A stretch of DNA of 64,000 nt from Notospermus geniculatus (GCA_002633025.1 NMRB01000848.1:110291-174290); one strand, 5' to 3'; shown: positions 11,504-21,943, counted from the stretch's first letter. Program-made: numbers and translations. The notes: generated from the letters alone by a model not told the origin.

Positions 11504-11642
11504 GGGCCGTATTCAAAAAGGGTGTTTAAGACTTTAGACGCGTGTAACTTCGTCAAATGCGTGGTGGAAGTGTGTGCATTTAGTGAAGTTACACGCGTCT
11601 AAGTCTTAATCGCGCGATGATCACCCTTTTTGAATACGGCCC
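11504..11642. mobile_element. 139-bp hairpin MITE, TSD AAT
   Basis: The ends GGGCCGTATTCAAAAAGGGT and its inverse ACCCTTTTTGAATACGGCCC are flanked by AAT on both sides (11501-11503, 11643-11645). The 60-kb copy of the surrounding repeat reads AAAACCAATATGTTTAG at the same place without the insertion, so the empty site confirms the boundaries. Belongs to the GGGCCRTAT clan found several times below. Confidence 0.9.
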
Positions 11643-11645
11643 AAT

Positions 11646-12640
11646 ATGTTTAGTAATAGTCCAGACGCTGAGGGGGTGTTCGTGTGCATAAAAGAGGCCC
11701 GACCAAACTATCAAAATTATTAAAGAGGGGTATCATGCGGTCATGATTAGCGAGGGTGCAACTTTCATGGCGTGGTAGGTTTTATGCAAATTGGGAATTT
11801 GTTGCCATGGCAACCATTTTTTGAAAATTCTGTCAGAAATACATTTTGCTCTATCTCTTGATTGCGGAGGAGTAGTGGTGAGATCGAAGTGTCCAGTTAT
11901 ATGTTTCCTGCTATGCTCTACACGATTATGCTAATTAGATAATCATCAAAGGTCAAACTAAGGGTCAAAGGTCAAGGTCAACTATGAAAACTGGGGAAAA
12001 ATGTGTTTCCACCATAAATAGTTTGTTCTATATTATACAAATTTGCTTCAGGTCAACATTTTTTGGTATGTTACTCTTACACGGAAAAGGGCGTTTACAT
12101 TCATAACCAATAAAGTCGGTTGCCATGGAAACCAAGGTGCTCTGGCGTCTTTTTTGTCAAGCACCATTTTTCTTAAAAGTCCTATTCTTAAGTGCATTGG
12201 ACTCATCTACTCGCCACACTCCTTCTTGTGTGACTTTCGAATTGATTTGTTCGTAATCTGTCCTTAGATAGTAGTTTGAAAGTACAGTGTGAGTTTATGA
12301 CGTCATGACGTTATGACGTTTCAATCGTCTTTCAACAATATAACAAAGAAATTTCATGCGATTCCTTTGGCAAAATCGGGGTTTCATCTTTGGTGTTTGC
12401 ATTCGTATTGTTCTTAAGTCCTGGCAGACTTTATTCACAGTACTTCTTTTTATTTCCTCAAAGATCCGATTTTTTCAGAGGATAATTCATGCATAGTTTG
12501 GAGATGAATTCTGTTCGGTATGTTTCTCAGCGTCTAATTTGGCGACAATCCAAATTATTCAAAAGGTTGAACGGATGTGAAAACCATGTGACTGAAATTT
12601 CTGGCTGGCATCACAGGCATAGCTTGGTTCTACTGGCCAA
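11646..12640. other. no recognised gene
   Basis: Contains GGTCAAAGGTCAAGGTCA-type short direct repeats near 11950-11985 and a cluster of TGACGTCATGACG (CRE-like) near 12297-12320. The latter lies downstream of the large minus-strand ORF, so it is not an obvious promoter for it. No coding sequence is supportable. Confidence 0.35.
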
Positions 12641-12643
12641 TTT

Positions 12644-15600
12644 TCATATGGCAGAAATGGGATTAATGCACTGCCTTCCAGCACCACTGCAGGAACAGAA
12701 CCTGCAGCATCCTGCTCCTTCCCGGAGACAAGCACATAAGACTGTGGAACATTTCTCACAACTGCACCTGACGGTAAAGTAACTAGGAATGGGGTTCCGG
12801 CCAACTTCTGGTATCAACCTGTCTTCAGTCTGCAAGAATCCGTACTCAGTTGGATCGAGGCAGCTTTTACCAGCATCTAGAAGCGACATCATGTGATAGG
12901 CTGCAAACAGGGCCCGTCTGATATGCAGAGATGTCGCTCGGCTTGTTGGGGGCAAATCTGCTCGGCTTACTTTTGTATGGAAGTAACTCTCGATCCTCAG
13001 CCCATCCAGTGTAGTTGTGCTGGACCCGTTTTTCAACACTTGTACCAGATATGCCTCACAATTCGCAACCTGCTCCTCTGAGAGTGTTTCTGTTTTGCCA
13101 AATCCCTTGAGGAAGGCAACTGGGTTGACTTTCAGGGCCATGTACTTGGTGCCGACCTTACTTGTATAATCACATCCTGTCAGCGTATGTACCGCTGGTA
13201 GGACATCGCACAAATCTTGACCTACAGAAGAAGCCAAAAGATGGATAGGGATGTACCGTGTTGAGTCTCCAACACCAGCTTTCATCCAAAGTTCTTCTAG
13301 GCCATCGTCATGCAGTCTTTGCCAGTAGTATAAGAGCAAAACGAATACATCGGTGTCTGATGAGATAACCACAACTCGCGTTGAGCCATGTTCTGTCACA
13401 GCATGCAGTGCGTGCGGTATGATGCGCTCGTCTGCCTCCTCAATTGGTAGGTGAAGCTCGTTTACTACAGTCTCTGATCCTCTAAATGAGTGCAAACAAA
13501 GAAGGTCTCCATCATCTCCAATCATATTGCTGGCTACAACATGCATATTTTGGAAACTGTCTTTTGCCGCATTCATTGCAGTATCATGGAGAAGACTCTC
13601 AAGATTCTGTTTGTTCTCATTCGACGACCAGAATGTGTCCATTTTCACTGGCATTTTGGTTCCTCCAGCAACAACATCCAGCTCAATTGGGGAAACACGT
13701 TGTCGCCGCCGTCTTTCCGTGTCTTTGATTGAGTTCTTCCTGTATGAATCAAAGACAAAATCTACTCTCTCTGTGTTGGAGTAAGATGACAGTGTGTAGT
13801 AGACGAAGTCCGTGCAGAATTCCCCAAATGTGTCTTTCGTTCTGGCCTTCCTGATGTTTCCCATCACATCAACTATCACTGCCGTACAGTGTTCACTTTG
13901 GAAGTCAAGTTTTGATTTCTCTGTCCCCGGTAATTTCTTCTGAAGTTCCTGCATGAGGGAGCATTTGGTTGCTTTTTTCATCATGCCATCTCCATCAAAA
14001 AGGTACGACTCTGGTGCCACATCATACCGAAGGACCTTTTCTAATCCTATTCTCCTAGATAGCGCAGCATCTATTGCTCTCTCGTAGTCATTCGCTGTCT
14101 CTACCTTGGTGCGATTTCCCTTCTCTGCAGCAGGGGTCATTTTGAATGTCTTGATATTGGTTCGATGAATCGTATCTCCAAGTTTTGATGACTTTGTGAT
14201 GAAGCGTTCAGTCCGCATCTTCCCATACGTCTTTGACCCAATGTCCATGACATTCAGAATCTCCTGCCGAACATCCTCAGTGGCAACTGCCTTCGTCATG
14301 ATGTTGTGAAGACGTCCACTGGGTTTGGGTGAAAACGGATTTCCGCTCCTATTCAGAACCTCGATTATGGCCTGGACATTTCGCTCCGATGAGATGGTGT
14401 CAGCTTCGTTTAGCTCGTGATTGGGCAAATCTCCTACCAAGTAGTGTCCTCCACTCAATTCCCTGTGTAGGTTGCTTAGGGAGAGTAGCTCATGGTACAC
14501 AAGCTGCCATCTTGCGACAAACATCTTCCGTTTGGTACTCCCAATTATTCCACCCGCACCCTTCTGCGACCTGTTGATGGTTTGTTCCAAGGCCATGTCC
14601 ATACCAACTGATCGGAACTTTCCCGCCACACGTTTCACGACAAAGCCTCCTTCTAGAAATGCACTGTGGATTTCTGGCGCCTGTTGTGGCAGTTTTCGCA
14701 TGTCTTCCATGTACAGAGAACACCACCGAAGATAGTTCAGTGAGTCGAAGGCGGCGAAGAGGGGAAGAAGGTTTTGAACTGTCACCAGATGTAGCTCCCA
14801 GTTACCTTCGCGGTCGCTTCTGATGAGGTTCTGTATCATACTGAATATATCTCCAAATGTGTTCCAAAACCGAAATGTTTCATCGTTCTCTGATCGTTCT
14901 TGGACGAATGACCGGTATTCTTCCAGTAAATCCGTTCCTCCTTTATCTAAGTAATCCTGCAGGTCTGCCTTGCATTCATCTGCCCCGTTCTGTGCCAAAC
15001 TTCGCTTCAGTTCATCAAGCCCGTTCAAAGCAACCTGGCTGCCGTGCAGTCCAGAGCTAGTCAAAAATTCCTTGATCTTTAGACGCTCCAGTGCCTCATT
15101 GAGAAGCTGAAATCCTTTCAGCGATCTATTGTAATGTTTGCCAGTCATGACTGACTCCACAACATTGACTCCAAACACTTCACTTTCAGCAAACACCTCT
15201 TCTGCCCCGCTGCTCTTGAGATACTTGCCCAGACAACTCAATGCTGCCTTCGCCATGTGGAAAGTCCCAAGACATAGAACTATATTGTCAAATTCATTCG
15301 GTCTTATCAACTGTATCCCTCTGGCAATCCTGTATATTCCTTCATCACAAGTGACGGCTATCTTCGTCTGGTTTAACTTCGTCAGAATGGACTGGATATT
15401 CTTCATGGCCGTGTACACTGTGTCGTACTGGGTAGCAGGGTATGGCAAAACCGGAAGAAAACCAACCTTGGTTTTCGGAATGGAATCATCCGTCCAGAGT
15501 GCATTTGTACCTGTCCATGATGGTGTACGCTGCTCAGTTGGGGCCAGGTTCACCTTGCCAGAGCCATCAATATCCATACGGGAAAGTGTCCAGACAAAGT

Positions 15601-17317
15601 CTTTCTCCTTGGCTTTGTTTACGGCGTCGGCGTTATAGTACAGGTTCTGGGAGACTGTGTACTCCTCGGCAAGCTGAGGCTTCTTTGTCGGTTTCTGGAA
15701 TTCCTGCAGTTGCTGGCACTTGAGTTCAGAGGTGAAGGACCGGGAATCTTGAGAAATGCCCACTTCTGAAGGTCGTGGCTTACTCCGCTTGGTAACTTGG
15801 TCTTGAAATAGCACTGTCACTGTGTCGTGACAACCTCCTCTTCCAGAAAGGGTGGCCTCCTCATGGTCGAAATTGTCGAAAGCGGCGCAGGTAAACTTGT
15901 CAGGATTGAAATTGCTTGGCAGTGGCGCTCCTTCGTTATCTTGTCCGACGATGAAATTGGCAAGTCCAGTCTGAACGCGCATTGTTTCGTCATAGCTAGA
16001 GCAGAATCCGTATCTACTGAAGGCTTTGATAAGGGTTTTACTTTTGCATGTTTCATGCAAAGCCTGACTGTTCAATGTGTGCAGCGGTGTGCGTTTCCTT
16101 CCGGCATGGAAGGTGAAAAACATGACATGGAATAAGGCCTTCATTCGAATTAGCTTCGATTTCATTTGGTTGGTCTCCTCCTCGTCTTCCTCCTCTGGCA
16201 GATCTGGGGCACTTTGGACTGAAGACTCAGCACGCCTGAACTCCGCTTCATCGAAGTTGAACAATACTGCCAAGAACTGTAACAGTGTGGATGGGATTGA
16301 CTGGTTATACCATGAGTTTTCCAAATCATTGTTATCACAGAATCTGTCATCAAGATCAAAATCATAACCAAGCAGGATTTCCCTAATTTGTAATGCGCAC
16401 ATGCTAACCGGATCATAACTACGTATTTTGTCAGCTAGATCTGCGGCAGAACACGACTTGGCACTGAAAACCAGTAACGACTGGTTAGGCTTGAATGACT
16501 TGGAGAAAACAATGTCTTCCCCAAACGCTGTAGTTAGTTTCTGTTTGACAATTCTATTGTCTATTTGTCGAGTCTCACATTTCGCATTAAACCTGTCTCT
16601 AATAGTACTGAATTCATATCCTTTCCCCTTACTTAAGCCGTCCTCAACATCCGTCAGAATGTCACTCCATACTCTATCTTCAACACTCAAACAGTCATTA
16701 TGATCTTTGAGAGACTTTTCCTTGGCCTGCTCATAGGACCGCACATAACGTTTCATACAATCCTTGTGATAGAATATGTCTGCAGCGAAAACAGCATGAC
16801 AGTCCTGTAAGTCACAGGTTCGAAGATATGCATCGTCACAGAGAAGTGTCGTGCATTGTAGAAATTTCTCTGCACAAGCTTTTTCTGATATGCGACATTT
16901 TTTATACACTCCCCCCTGCTTAATTTGGCCGCAAATAACACAGATTCTATCCAGGTCATCTCCTTCCCAACTTTTTGAAGGTCGGGGCGTTATCTCGCCT
17001 CTGTTTGAATGACGAACGAGACAGGTGTCTGATTGAGACTTCTGGCATTTGATTGGTATTTTTTTCTTCGTATACGCCTTGTAACAGCTGTTATCCATGT
17101 GATAACTGAAGTTATCATCCGATCGCAACCTCCTAAGACGTTTAGCCACAATATCCCCTTTATCCAGAGCACTTTCTCTGATTCGTTTGCGGCCATTATC
17201 GGTGCTAGTTAAATTCGTTGGTGACAACCTCTGGCAGATGATGCACCGTTTCGGGTTGTAGCTCAAATCATCTTCATCTTCATCATCAACTGACAGGTTG
17301 ACTTCCTTCATCCTCAA
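12644..17317 (-). CDS. intronless 1557-aa zinc-finger/FEN1-like nuclease protein
   Basis: One uninterrupted minus-strand frame; ATG at 17317 begins MRMKEVNLSVDDEDEDD. Residues 24-80 form a Cys/His module (CIICQ ... YHMDNSCYKAY) and residues 126-190 a second one (CVICGQ ... KCRISEKACAEKF ... CDLQDCHAVF ... FYHKDC). A DNFDHEEATLSGRGGCHDTV block is at 481-500, and an LGTFHMAKAALSCLGKY block at 683-699. Residues about 1145-1400 look like a PIN/FEN1-type nuclease: VDVMG (D1150), VFDSYR (D1190), EEADERI (1293-1299), VVVISSDTDVFVLLLY (1315-1330) and LTGCDYTSKVGTKYMALKV (1379-1397, FEN1-like GCDY plus helix-hairpin-helix). The C-terminus (1517-1552) is Cys-rich, like a CXC/tesmin repeat. From memory this architecture belongs to a large uncharacterised animal family, often multi-copy and probably transposon-linked. 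The intact length argues for recent mobility or host use. No terminal repeats were identified. Confidence 0.7.
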   Translation of the reverse strand: MRMKEVNLSVDDEDEDDLSYNPKRCIICQRLSPTNLTSTDNGRKRIRESALDKGDIVAKRLRRLRSDDNFSYHMDNSCYKAYTKKKIPIKCQKSQSDTCLVRHSNRGEITPRPSKSWEGDDLDRICVICGQIKQGGVYKKCRISEKACAEKFLQCTTLLCDDAYLRTCDLQDCHAVFAADIFYHKDCMKRYVRSYEQAKEKSLKDHNDCLSVEDRVWSDILTDVEDGLSKGKGYEFSTIRDRFNAKCETRQIDNRIVKQKLTTAFGEDIVFSKSFKPNQSLLVFSAKSCSAADLADKIRSYDPVSMCALQIREILLGYDFDLDDRFCDNNDLENSWYNQSIPSTLLQFLAVLFNFDEAEFRRAESSVQSAPDLPEEEDEEETNQMKSKLIRMKALFHVMFFTFHAGRKRTPLHTLNSQALHETCKSKTLIKAFSRYGFCSSYDETMRVQTGLANFIVGQDNEGAPLPSNFNPDKFTCAAFDNFDHEEATLSGRGGCHDTVTVLFQDQVTKRSKPRPSEVGISQDSRSFTSELKCQQLQEFQKPTKKPQLAEEYTVSQNLYYNADAVNKAKEKDFVWTLSRMDIDGSGKVNLAPTEQRTPSWTGTNALWTDDSIPKTKVGFLPVLPYPATQYDTVYTAMKNIQSILTKLNQTKIAVTCDEGIYRIARGIQLIRPNEFDNIVLCLGTFHMAKAALSCLGKYLKSSGAEEVFAESEVFGVNVVESVMTGKHYNRSLKGFQLLNEALERLKIKEFLTSSGLHGSQVALNGLDELKRSLAQNGADECKADLQDYLDKGGTDLLEEYRSFVQERSENDETFRFWNTFGDIFSMIQNLIRSDREGNWELHLVTVQNLLPLFAAFDSLNYLRWCSLYMEDMRKLPQQAPEIHSAFLEGGFVVKRVAGKFRSVGMDMALEQTINRSQKGAGGIIGSTKRKMFVARWQLVYHELLSLSNLHRELSGGHYLVGDLPNHELNEADTISSERNVQAIIEVLNRSGNPFSPKPSGRLHNIMTKAVATEDVRQEILNVMDIGSKTYGKMRTERFITKSSKLGDTIHRTNIKTFKMTPAAEKGNRTKVETANDYERAIDAALSRRIGLEKVLRYDVAPESYLFDGDGMMKKATKCSLMQELQKKLPGTEKSKLDFQSEHCTAVIVDVMGNIRKARTKDTFGEFCTDFVYYTLSSYSNTERVDFVFDSYRKNSIKDTERRRRQRVSPIELDVVAGGTKMPVKMDTFWSSNENKQNLESLLHDTAMNAAKDSFQNMHVVASNMIGDDGDLLCLHSFRGSETVVNELHLPIEEADERIIPHALHAVTEHGSTRVVVISSDTDVFVLLLYYWQRLHDDGLEELWMKAGVGDSTRYIPIHLLASSVGQDLCDVLPAVHTLTGCDYTSKVGTKYMALKVNPVAFLKGFGKTETLSEEQVANCEAYLVQVLKNGSSTTTLDGLRIESYFHTKVSRADLPPTSRATSLHIRRALFAAYHMMSLLDAGKSCLDPTEYGFLQTEDRLIPEVGRNPIPSYFTVRCSCEKCSTVLCACLREGAGCCRFCSCSGAGRQCINPISAI

Positions 17318-17319
17318 AA

Positions 17320-18270
17320 TTTACTGAAAGAAAGCGGTTTCTTTGAATACAAAAATGTATATCATCTTGTGTGGTGCGGGGTCTGGAAAATGGAAGCGAA
17401 AGTCAAACCTCACTGCTGACATCGCCATATAGTGGTGGGGCCGCGAGAATGGAGCCAGCTACCTCACTGACTCATCACCGGGGCTGACGTCTAACGTATA
17501 AAATCAACAAAATTTCCACAACATGGGGAAAAGCTCATCTTCAGTGACCTGCTTCTGGGTTTTCCAGGAGGAGTCGGCAGTATACTCCATATGGGTCCAC
17601 AATCCGTGAAACACGAATAGATAGCCAGACTAACCATTTAACACAGCAAGGACCCTATTTCGGGAAGGGAGGAGAGGAGGAGGAGGACCATCTTTCAGGA
17701 AGGGATGACGATTGCTGAAACGAGGGAAAGTATCATTAGAACCACGAAATGTGACATATGATGGCAATTTCATAACTCATAATCGCCCGCGAAAGTTCAC
17801 TGGAGACAAGAACACCCATATGTGCAGTGGACCTCCGTCCGTTACGTGCTCCTTTAGATAGCCAAGTGAAGTCGGCAATACGCCAGCTGCACCATATACT
17901 CACCGACAATTCAGTCAAGAAATCCCATTGAAAGAGCCATACCGGTATTACCAACGACTGGGCCTACTGTTTCTCAGGTACGGATGGAAGATTGCTGGAA
18001 AGAAGGGGAAATTTCATCAAAATCACAGGTAGCAATTTTAGATGACGAAAACTTGGATTCTACCGACGGGTGGACACCATGATAGGGCCTTCATCCACCA
18101 CAGCACAGACCGGGGGTCGGCAAGCACCGAGTGTGCGACCTGATGAATATAGGGACAGAAATTGTACCTTCAGTTGAACACGTATCCAGAGTGATAGGAA
18201 CGTGGGAAGGATGGTTTTTGGTTGGTTCCTGTGGGTGAAAAGTGGCAGAAGTACCACTGCCCACACCCGT
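17320..18270. other. 5' flank of the large ORF, no gene recognised
   Basis: The region upstream of the minus-strand ATG contains no clear TATA element and no coding frame with recognisable content. Two loosely similar segments (around 17690-17740 and 17970-18030, each with GATTGCTG and GGGGAAA/GGGAAA) hint at an old local duplication. Confidence 0.3.
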
Positions 18271-18273
18271 CAG

Positions 18274-18725
18274 CAAGTGTGCCCTAATTTTACGAGAAAT
18301 CTTCCTCACGAGGAAAACTATAGGCCTAACTTACGAGTATGATGACGCTGTTGATGAATCTTGCTTATACCCCCGTCACACTTAGTTCGAATCAGCAGGA
18401 ATCAAGTAGAACCAGCCAGAATGAGAAAGTTTGCAAAATTCGAGCCGGATTCGGGAGAGCTTCGAAGGACACTTGGAATGCACCTCGATAATTCTGACAG
18501 ACCACAGGAATGGGCCGGAACATTTGGAATGCCGTCAGAATCCAGTCAGAATTTTTAGAATGTTCTTCGAAAGTCCAGGAATGAACTACGAATTGTCATT
18601 CCAACGGCATTCCTGCTCATTCTGCCTCTAGTGTGACGGGGGTATTAGTAAAAACATATTGACTTACATTTTGCTTAGAAAAACCTCAAGTATGTTAAAA
18701 ATGAGGCCAATTGCATATTTTATGT
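18274..18725. repeat. dispersed repeat, filled-site copy
   Basis: About 175 bp of sequence (starting AGTGTGCCCTAATTTTACGA) that also occurs at 21782-21943. This copy is interrupted by a 277-bp MITE and by an extra GGCCTA at about 18324-18329. The copy near 21.8 kb is uninterrupted and acts as the empty-site control. Confidence 0.8.
18368..18644. mobile_element. 277-bp MITE, TSD TTA
   Basis: The ends TACCCCCGTCACACT and AGTGTGACGGGGGTA are flanked by TTA (18365-18367 and 18645-18647). The paralogous site near 21868 reads TTGCTTAGTAAAAAC with a single TTA and no insertion. The 3-bp TTA duplication fits the PIF/Harbinger superfamily. The interior is GAAT-rich and non-coding. Confidence 0.92.
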
Positions 18726-19339
18726 ATCCATGACAATAATCTCCATGCCTGCACCCAATGCAGATACTTGTATTTCTATATTTTTTTTATATCAGTCATC
18801 AGCCTGGGATCTGGCTAAAAATAGATCATGATTCCACTGAAATACAGTCGCATTGTCCTGTTACCGCTGCCAGAACTCTGAACGTGTAGGTACACAAGAG
18901 TGGACTCCTTTGGATACAAGCAACAGACTGGTTGAGGAAATGATTCTTACCTTTGAATAACAGAGCCCTTGCTGACAATGTCATGAAAACGAACCGCAAC
19001 TTTATTTAGCCCAAGATATGATTGCAACGTAACGGTACAAACTCATTGCTTCCAACCATTCGATCTACTAAGTTAATGTCATGTCCCAGAGCTAATGAAT
19101 CAGTACCACCAGATGCTTTTGTTACAGTCGTTGGTTTTCACTCCTAAAGAGAGGTTCATGACGCATACAAACTTTGCTTACCTTTTGACCAGCTCTCTGC
19201 TGCAACATGCTGTCAGTACGTAACAGACTTGGACCGGAAAAGTTACATGCACTTTCCACATGCGAAATCACCTCACTGACACATGATTCTTCTAATGAAA
19301 CAGTTACAGTTTTTACACAGTCTTTAGATGGCACTACTT

Positions 19340-20452
19340 CAGTGCTTTTGCTGAAAAAAGCCAGGGGAGCAACTAATTGCTCTTGTAACCGTCTCCTTTT
19401 TTCTCTAGGTGAGCAATTTATATTGGCCCTGTCGTGAACCGTAAGAAGAACACTTTGTTCTCCAAATGCTTAGCGTACATCGGCCTTGCGACTGGAAGCA
19501 ACTACCGACAACAACTGGTGTTTCCAGCAACGGCTGGTGACTACTTGGAACCAGCAGCAACTGATCCGATGCTCAAACAGGCCGATGTAGGTGCACCGGC
19601 AACGCTATTAGGGAGTTTTCGCAAAGCCCCGGAAACGGCATCGCAGTACAAACCCATTGTTTGATGCTACTAAGAGCACCAAACAAAAGGAGAGACGTTC
19701 GCGTTGGCGTTTCGGGGGCTTTGCGAAAACCCTTTATTGCCGACCGTTTGTGGAGCGCACCTGGTCACGCCCGCGTGGATGTTTATTACATAACTCCCGA
19801 GTGGTCCGATCGGAAGATATCGACAATTTCCGTGTAGCATTCAGTAGCATTGCCTGTCGCATGTGCGCGCTCCAGATTGAAGACTGGATCGTGCCACTTG
19901 TGTGCAATGACCTGTCTCGTAACCAAAGTGCGCGGAACGCCCATCGATAGCGACTGTTGCTTCCAGTCGCAAGGCCGATGTACGCTTAGCTTAAAAGCAT
20001 TTAGAAGACCAAGGTTTTACATTCATTCGGAGGAAAACAGCATCCTGTCGTCTTGTGAATGACGACTTTACTCATGTAGTAGTGGAATCTGATCTGATTG
20101 AAATGTCTCAACTAGTTAGTATTAAGTGCAGGCGGGAGTCAGCAATTTTCCCAGATCGGATGGGGATAGTGACACAGTCCATATTGTATTGACAATACTT
20201 CCTCCAAGATAGAACCGACGTCGTCATTAGCCGATATAATTTCAGAAAACAATATTCAGTCATTGGGATGGAACGTTTCAAAAGGCGACTCTAAAACTGA
20301 ACGGAGGGGGCGCTACAGTGACGTCGAATCCTAGGCGTGCAGTTTTTCAACTTCTCTTATTACTAGGGGAGCAACTTTTTGCTCTCGTAAATCGGATTTT
20401 ACGCGCGCCATGGCGCGCAAGAGCAACTGCGCGCCTTTCAACAAAAGCACTG
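19340..20452. mobile_element. 1.1-kb transposon with 6-bp TSD CTACTT
   Basis: The perfect terminal repeat CAGTGCTTTTG ... CAAAAGCACTG is flanked by CTACTT (19334-19339 and 20453-20458). Copy A at 10715 keeps the empty site (GGCACTACTTCAACATTT). Subterminal GAGCAACT...AGTTGCTC is also inverted. CAGTG ends recall hAT elements, which normally duplicate 8 bp. A partially overlapping reading gives CTACTTCA, so the superfamily is left open. Confidence 0.85.
19468..19990. mobile_element. nested inverted-repeat element
   Basis: Inside the 19340-20452 transposon, GCTTAGCGTACATCGGCCTT (19468) is inverted at 19990 (about 35-bp arms with TGCGACTGGAAGCAAC). Within it lies a further small inverted repeat (about 19608-19735) with the arm TTTTCGCAAAGCCCC. 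Target duplications are not clear for either. Confidence 0.65.
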
Positions 20453-20799
20453 CTACTTCAACATTTTCTCATCTTAGTTTGCATATTTTTAGCACACGTT
20501 TTGTGCAGTGCGGGTTTTAAAAAAGGACACACTTAGAATGTCCTAAATTTTATTGAAAAAATAGCATATTTTCAGTTTTGACATGCTTAGAAAACGTATT
20601 GAACATTTGAAAGCTACATCCTCTCTGATAATTTTTTTATCTTTAGTCATTGGAGAATGAATGAAAAACACATACATTTTATTTCCTTCACTCAGATTTT
20701 TTTTATTCATACATACAAGTCAACAGTCACTTTTTTTACCAGTATTGTGATCAGACCCTTATATCTTTATTGTGGACAAATCAATTTGAAAACTAAAAC

Positions 20800-20883
20800 A
20801 TGATTTCTGAAGTGAATGGTAACACAAGTACTGAGTACAGCTCCAAAGACAATGATCATGAGCAAGGGATGGACGAACCGAAT
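20800..20883 (+). CDS. possible first exon of an unrecognised gene
   Basis: ATG at 20800 opens 28 codons (MISEVNGNTSTEYSSKDN...) that end exactly at a good donor, AAT|GTAAGT. Downstream candidates are 21258-21316 (after TTTGCCTAG, reading TCRVTAIDAGTEERDCESLE and ending at GTATGT) and 22139-22276. The phases do not chain without a further exon, so this is a weak model. Confidence 0.25.
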
Positions 20884-21617
20884 GTAAGTGCAAGTGTCAT
20901 GTTAATGTTTACAGTCACACCCTCATCATGCACTTGTAATGTCTTGAATTTAGTTCATGAATGAGTGCATGTGATTATTTCAAAATGGTTATGTGCCCAC
21001 TTAAGTAAACATCATTAGGCATCAGCCTCAACTGCTGCATCTGTTCATTAAAGACGGAATTTAGATTTCGATGAAAGAAGCAGCTTTCTAAAGGAGACTT
21101 GCATTGAGCAGGCTTCAGCAGACTTACTTTTAAGTAGCCGATTTCAACTGCCGAGAGATTTTGGGAGAAAGTTCAATCTCTATGTCAAACATCACTTACA
21201 TGTAACGATTTTTTACCTTATTCTTACATTTATCATACCGTACATTTTTGCCTAGGACATGCAGGGTGACTGCCATTGATGCTGGGACAGAGGAACGGGA
21301 TTGTGAATCACTTGAAGTATGTACTAGGGGCCATATTTTTGAAGCCTTTGCAACTTTGCGTTCATGCAAATCTATTGTTAAGGCAGTCAGTGAACAATAA
21401 TAGGGCACACCCTATGGCATTACTCCTTTCCAGCCTAATCAAAAAAATTAGGGCGGTCCTAAGGAACGGGAAGTGAGGGAGTGAATGACAGGTCTTAAAA
21501 TAGCTCACAGCAAATAATAGCCTCAGGAAACCTTTTGTTGGGGTAGTAGTGGCCACTTGTACAATGTTAATGCAATTAGGGGGTAATTACTCTTGCAGTA
21601 ATCCTTAGTGTGACTGT

Positions 21618-21644
21618 NNNNNNNNNNNNNNNNNNNNNNNNNNN
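21618..21644. other. assembly gap (N)
   Basis: A run of 27 N inside otherwise continuous sequence. Confidence 1.
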
Positions 21645-21781
21645 CTGAGCAAATGGAATTTGGGGTTTTTACATGGCAAAATCATTCTACATAGTAGTGT
21701 GCAGACAACTTGTTCCACTTCTGCCCTTGAGCCAAAAGTACAAGTTTGAATTCTACTTCTTTTTGCGAGAAGAAATCCTCA

Positions 21782-21943
21782 AGTGTGCCCTAATTTTACG
21801 AGAAATCTTCCTCACGAGGAAAACTATAACTTACGAGTATGATGACGCTGTTGATGAATCTTGCTTAGTAAAAACATATTGACTTACATTTTGCTCAGAA
21901 AAACCTCAAGTATGTTAAAAATGAGGCCAATTGCATATTTTAT
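21782..21943. repeat. dispersed repeat, empty-site copy
   Basis: The uninterrupted counterpart of 18274-18725. It reads CTATAACTTACG where the other copy has CTATAGGCCTAACTTACG, and CTTAGTAAAAAC where the other carries the TTA-flanked MITE. Confidence 0.8.

Larger units (their letters stand above)
18728..20550 (-). repeat. dispersed gene-derived repeat, copy B (interrupted)
   Basis: Matches copy A (10108-10830) from CCATGACAATAATCTCC to GAATGTCCTAAA. It is split by the 19340-20452 insertion. Its minus-strand frame (19122-19334) is the same as in A minus one codon in the ESCVTSEV stretch. Copies A and B lie on either side of the 1557-aa ORF. Confidence 0.7.

Noticed and set aside
12644-12804. 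Minus-strand 81-codon ORF and plus-strand frames under the large ORF
   Set aside because: Shadows of the 1557-codon frame.
10108-20550. LTR retrotransposon with A and B as LTRs
   Set aside because: The repeats do not start TG or end CA, no primer-binding site, polypurine tract, RT or integrase was recognised between them, and an inverted solo copy contains an open coding frame.
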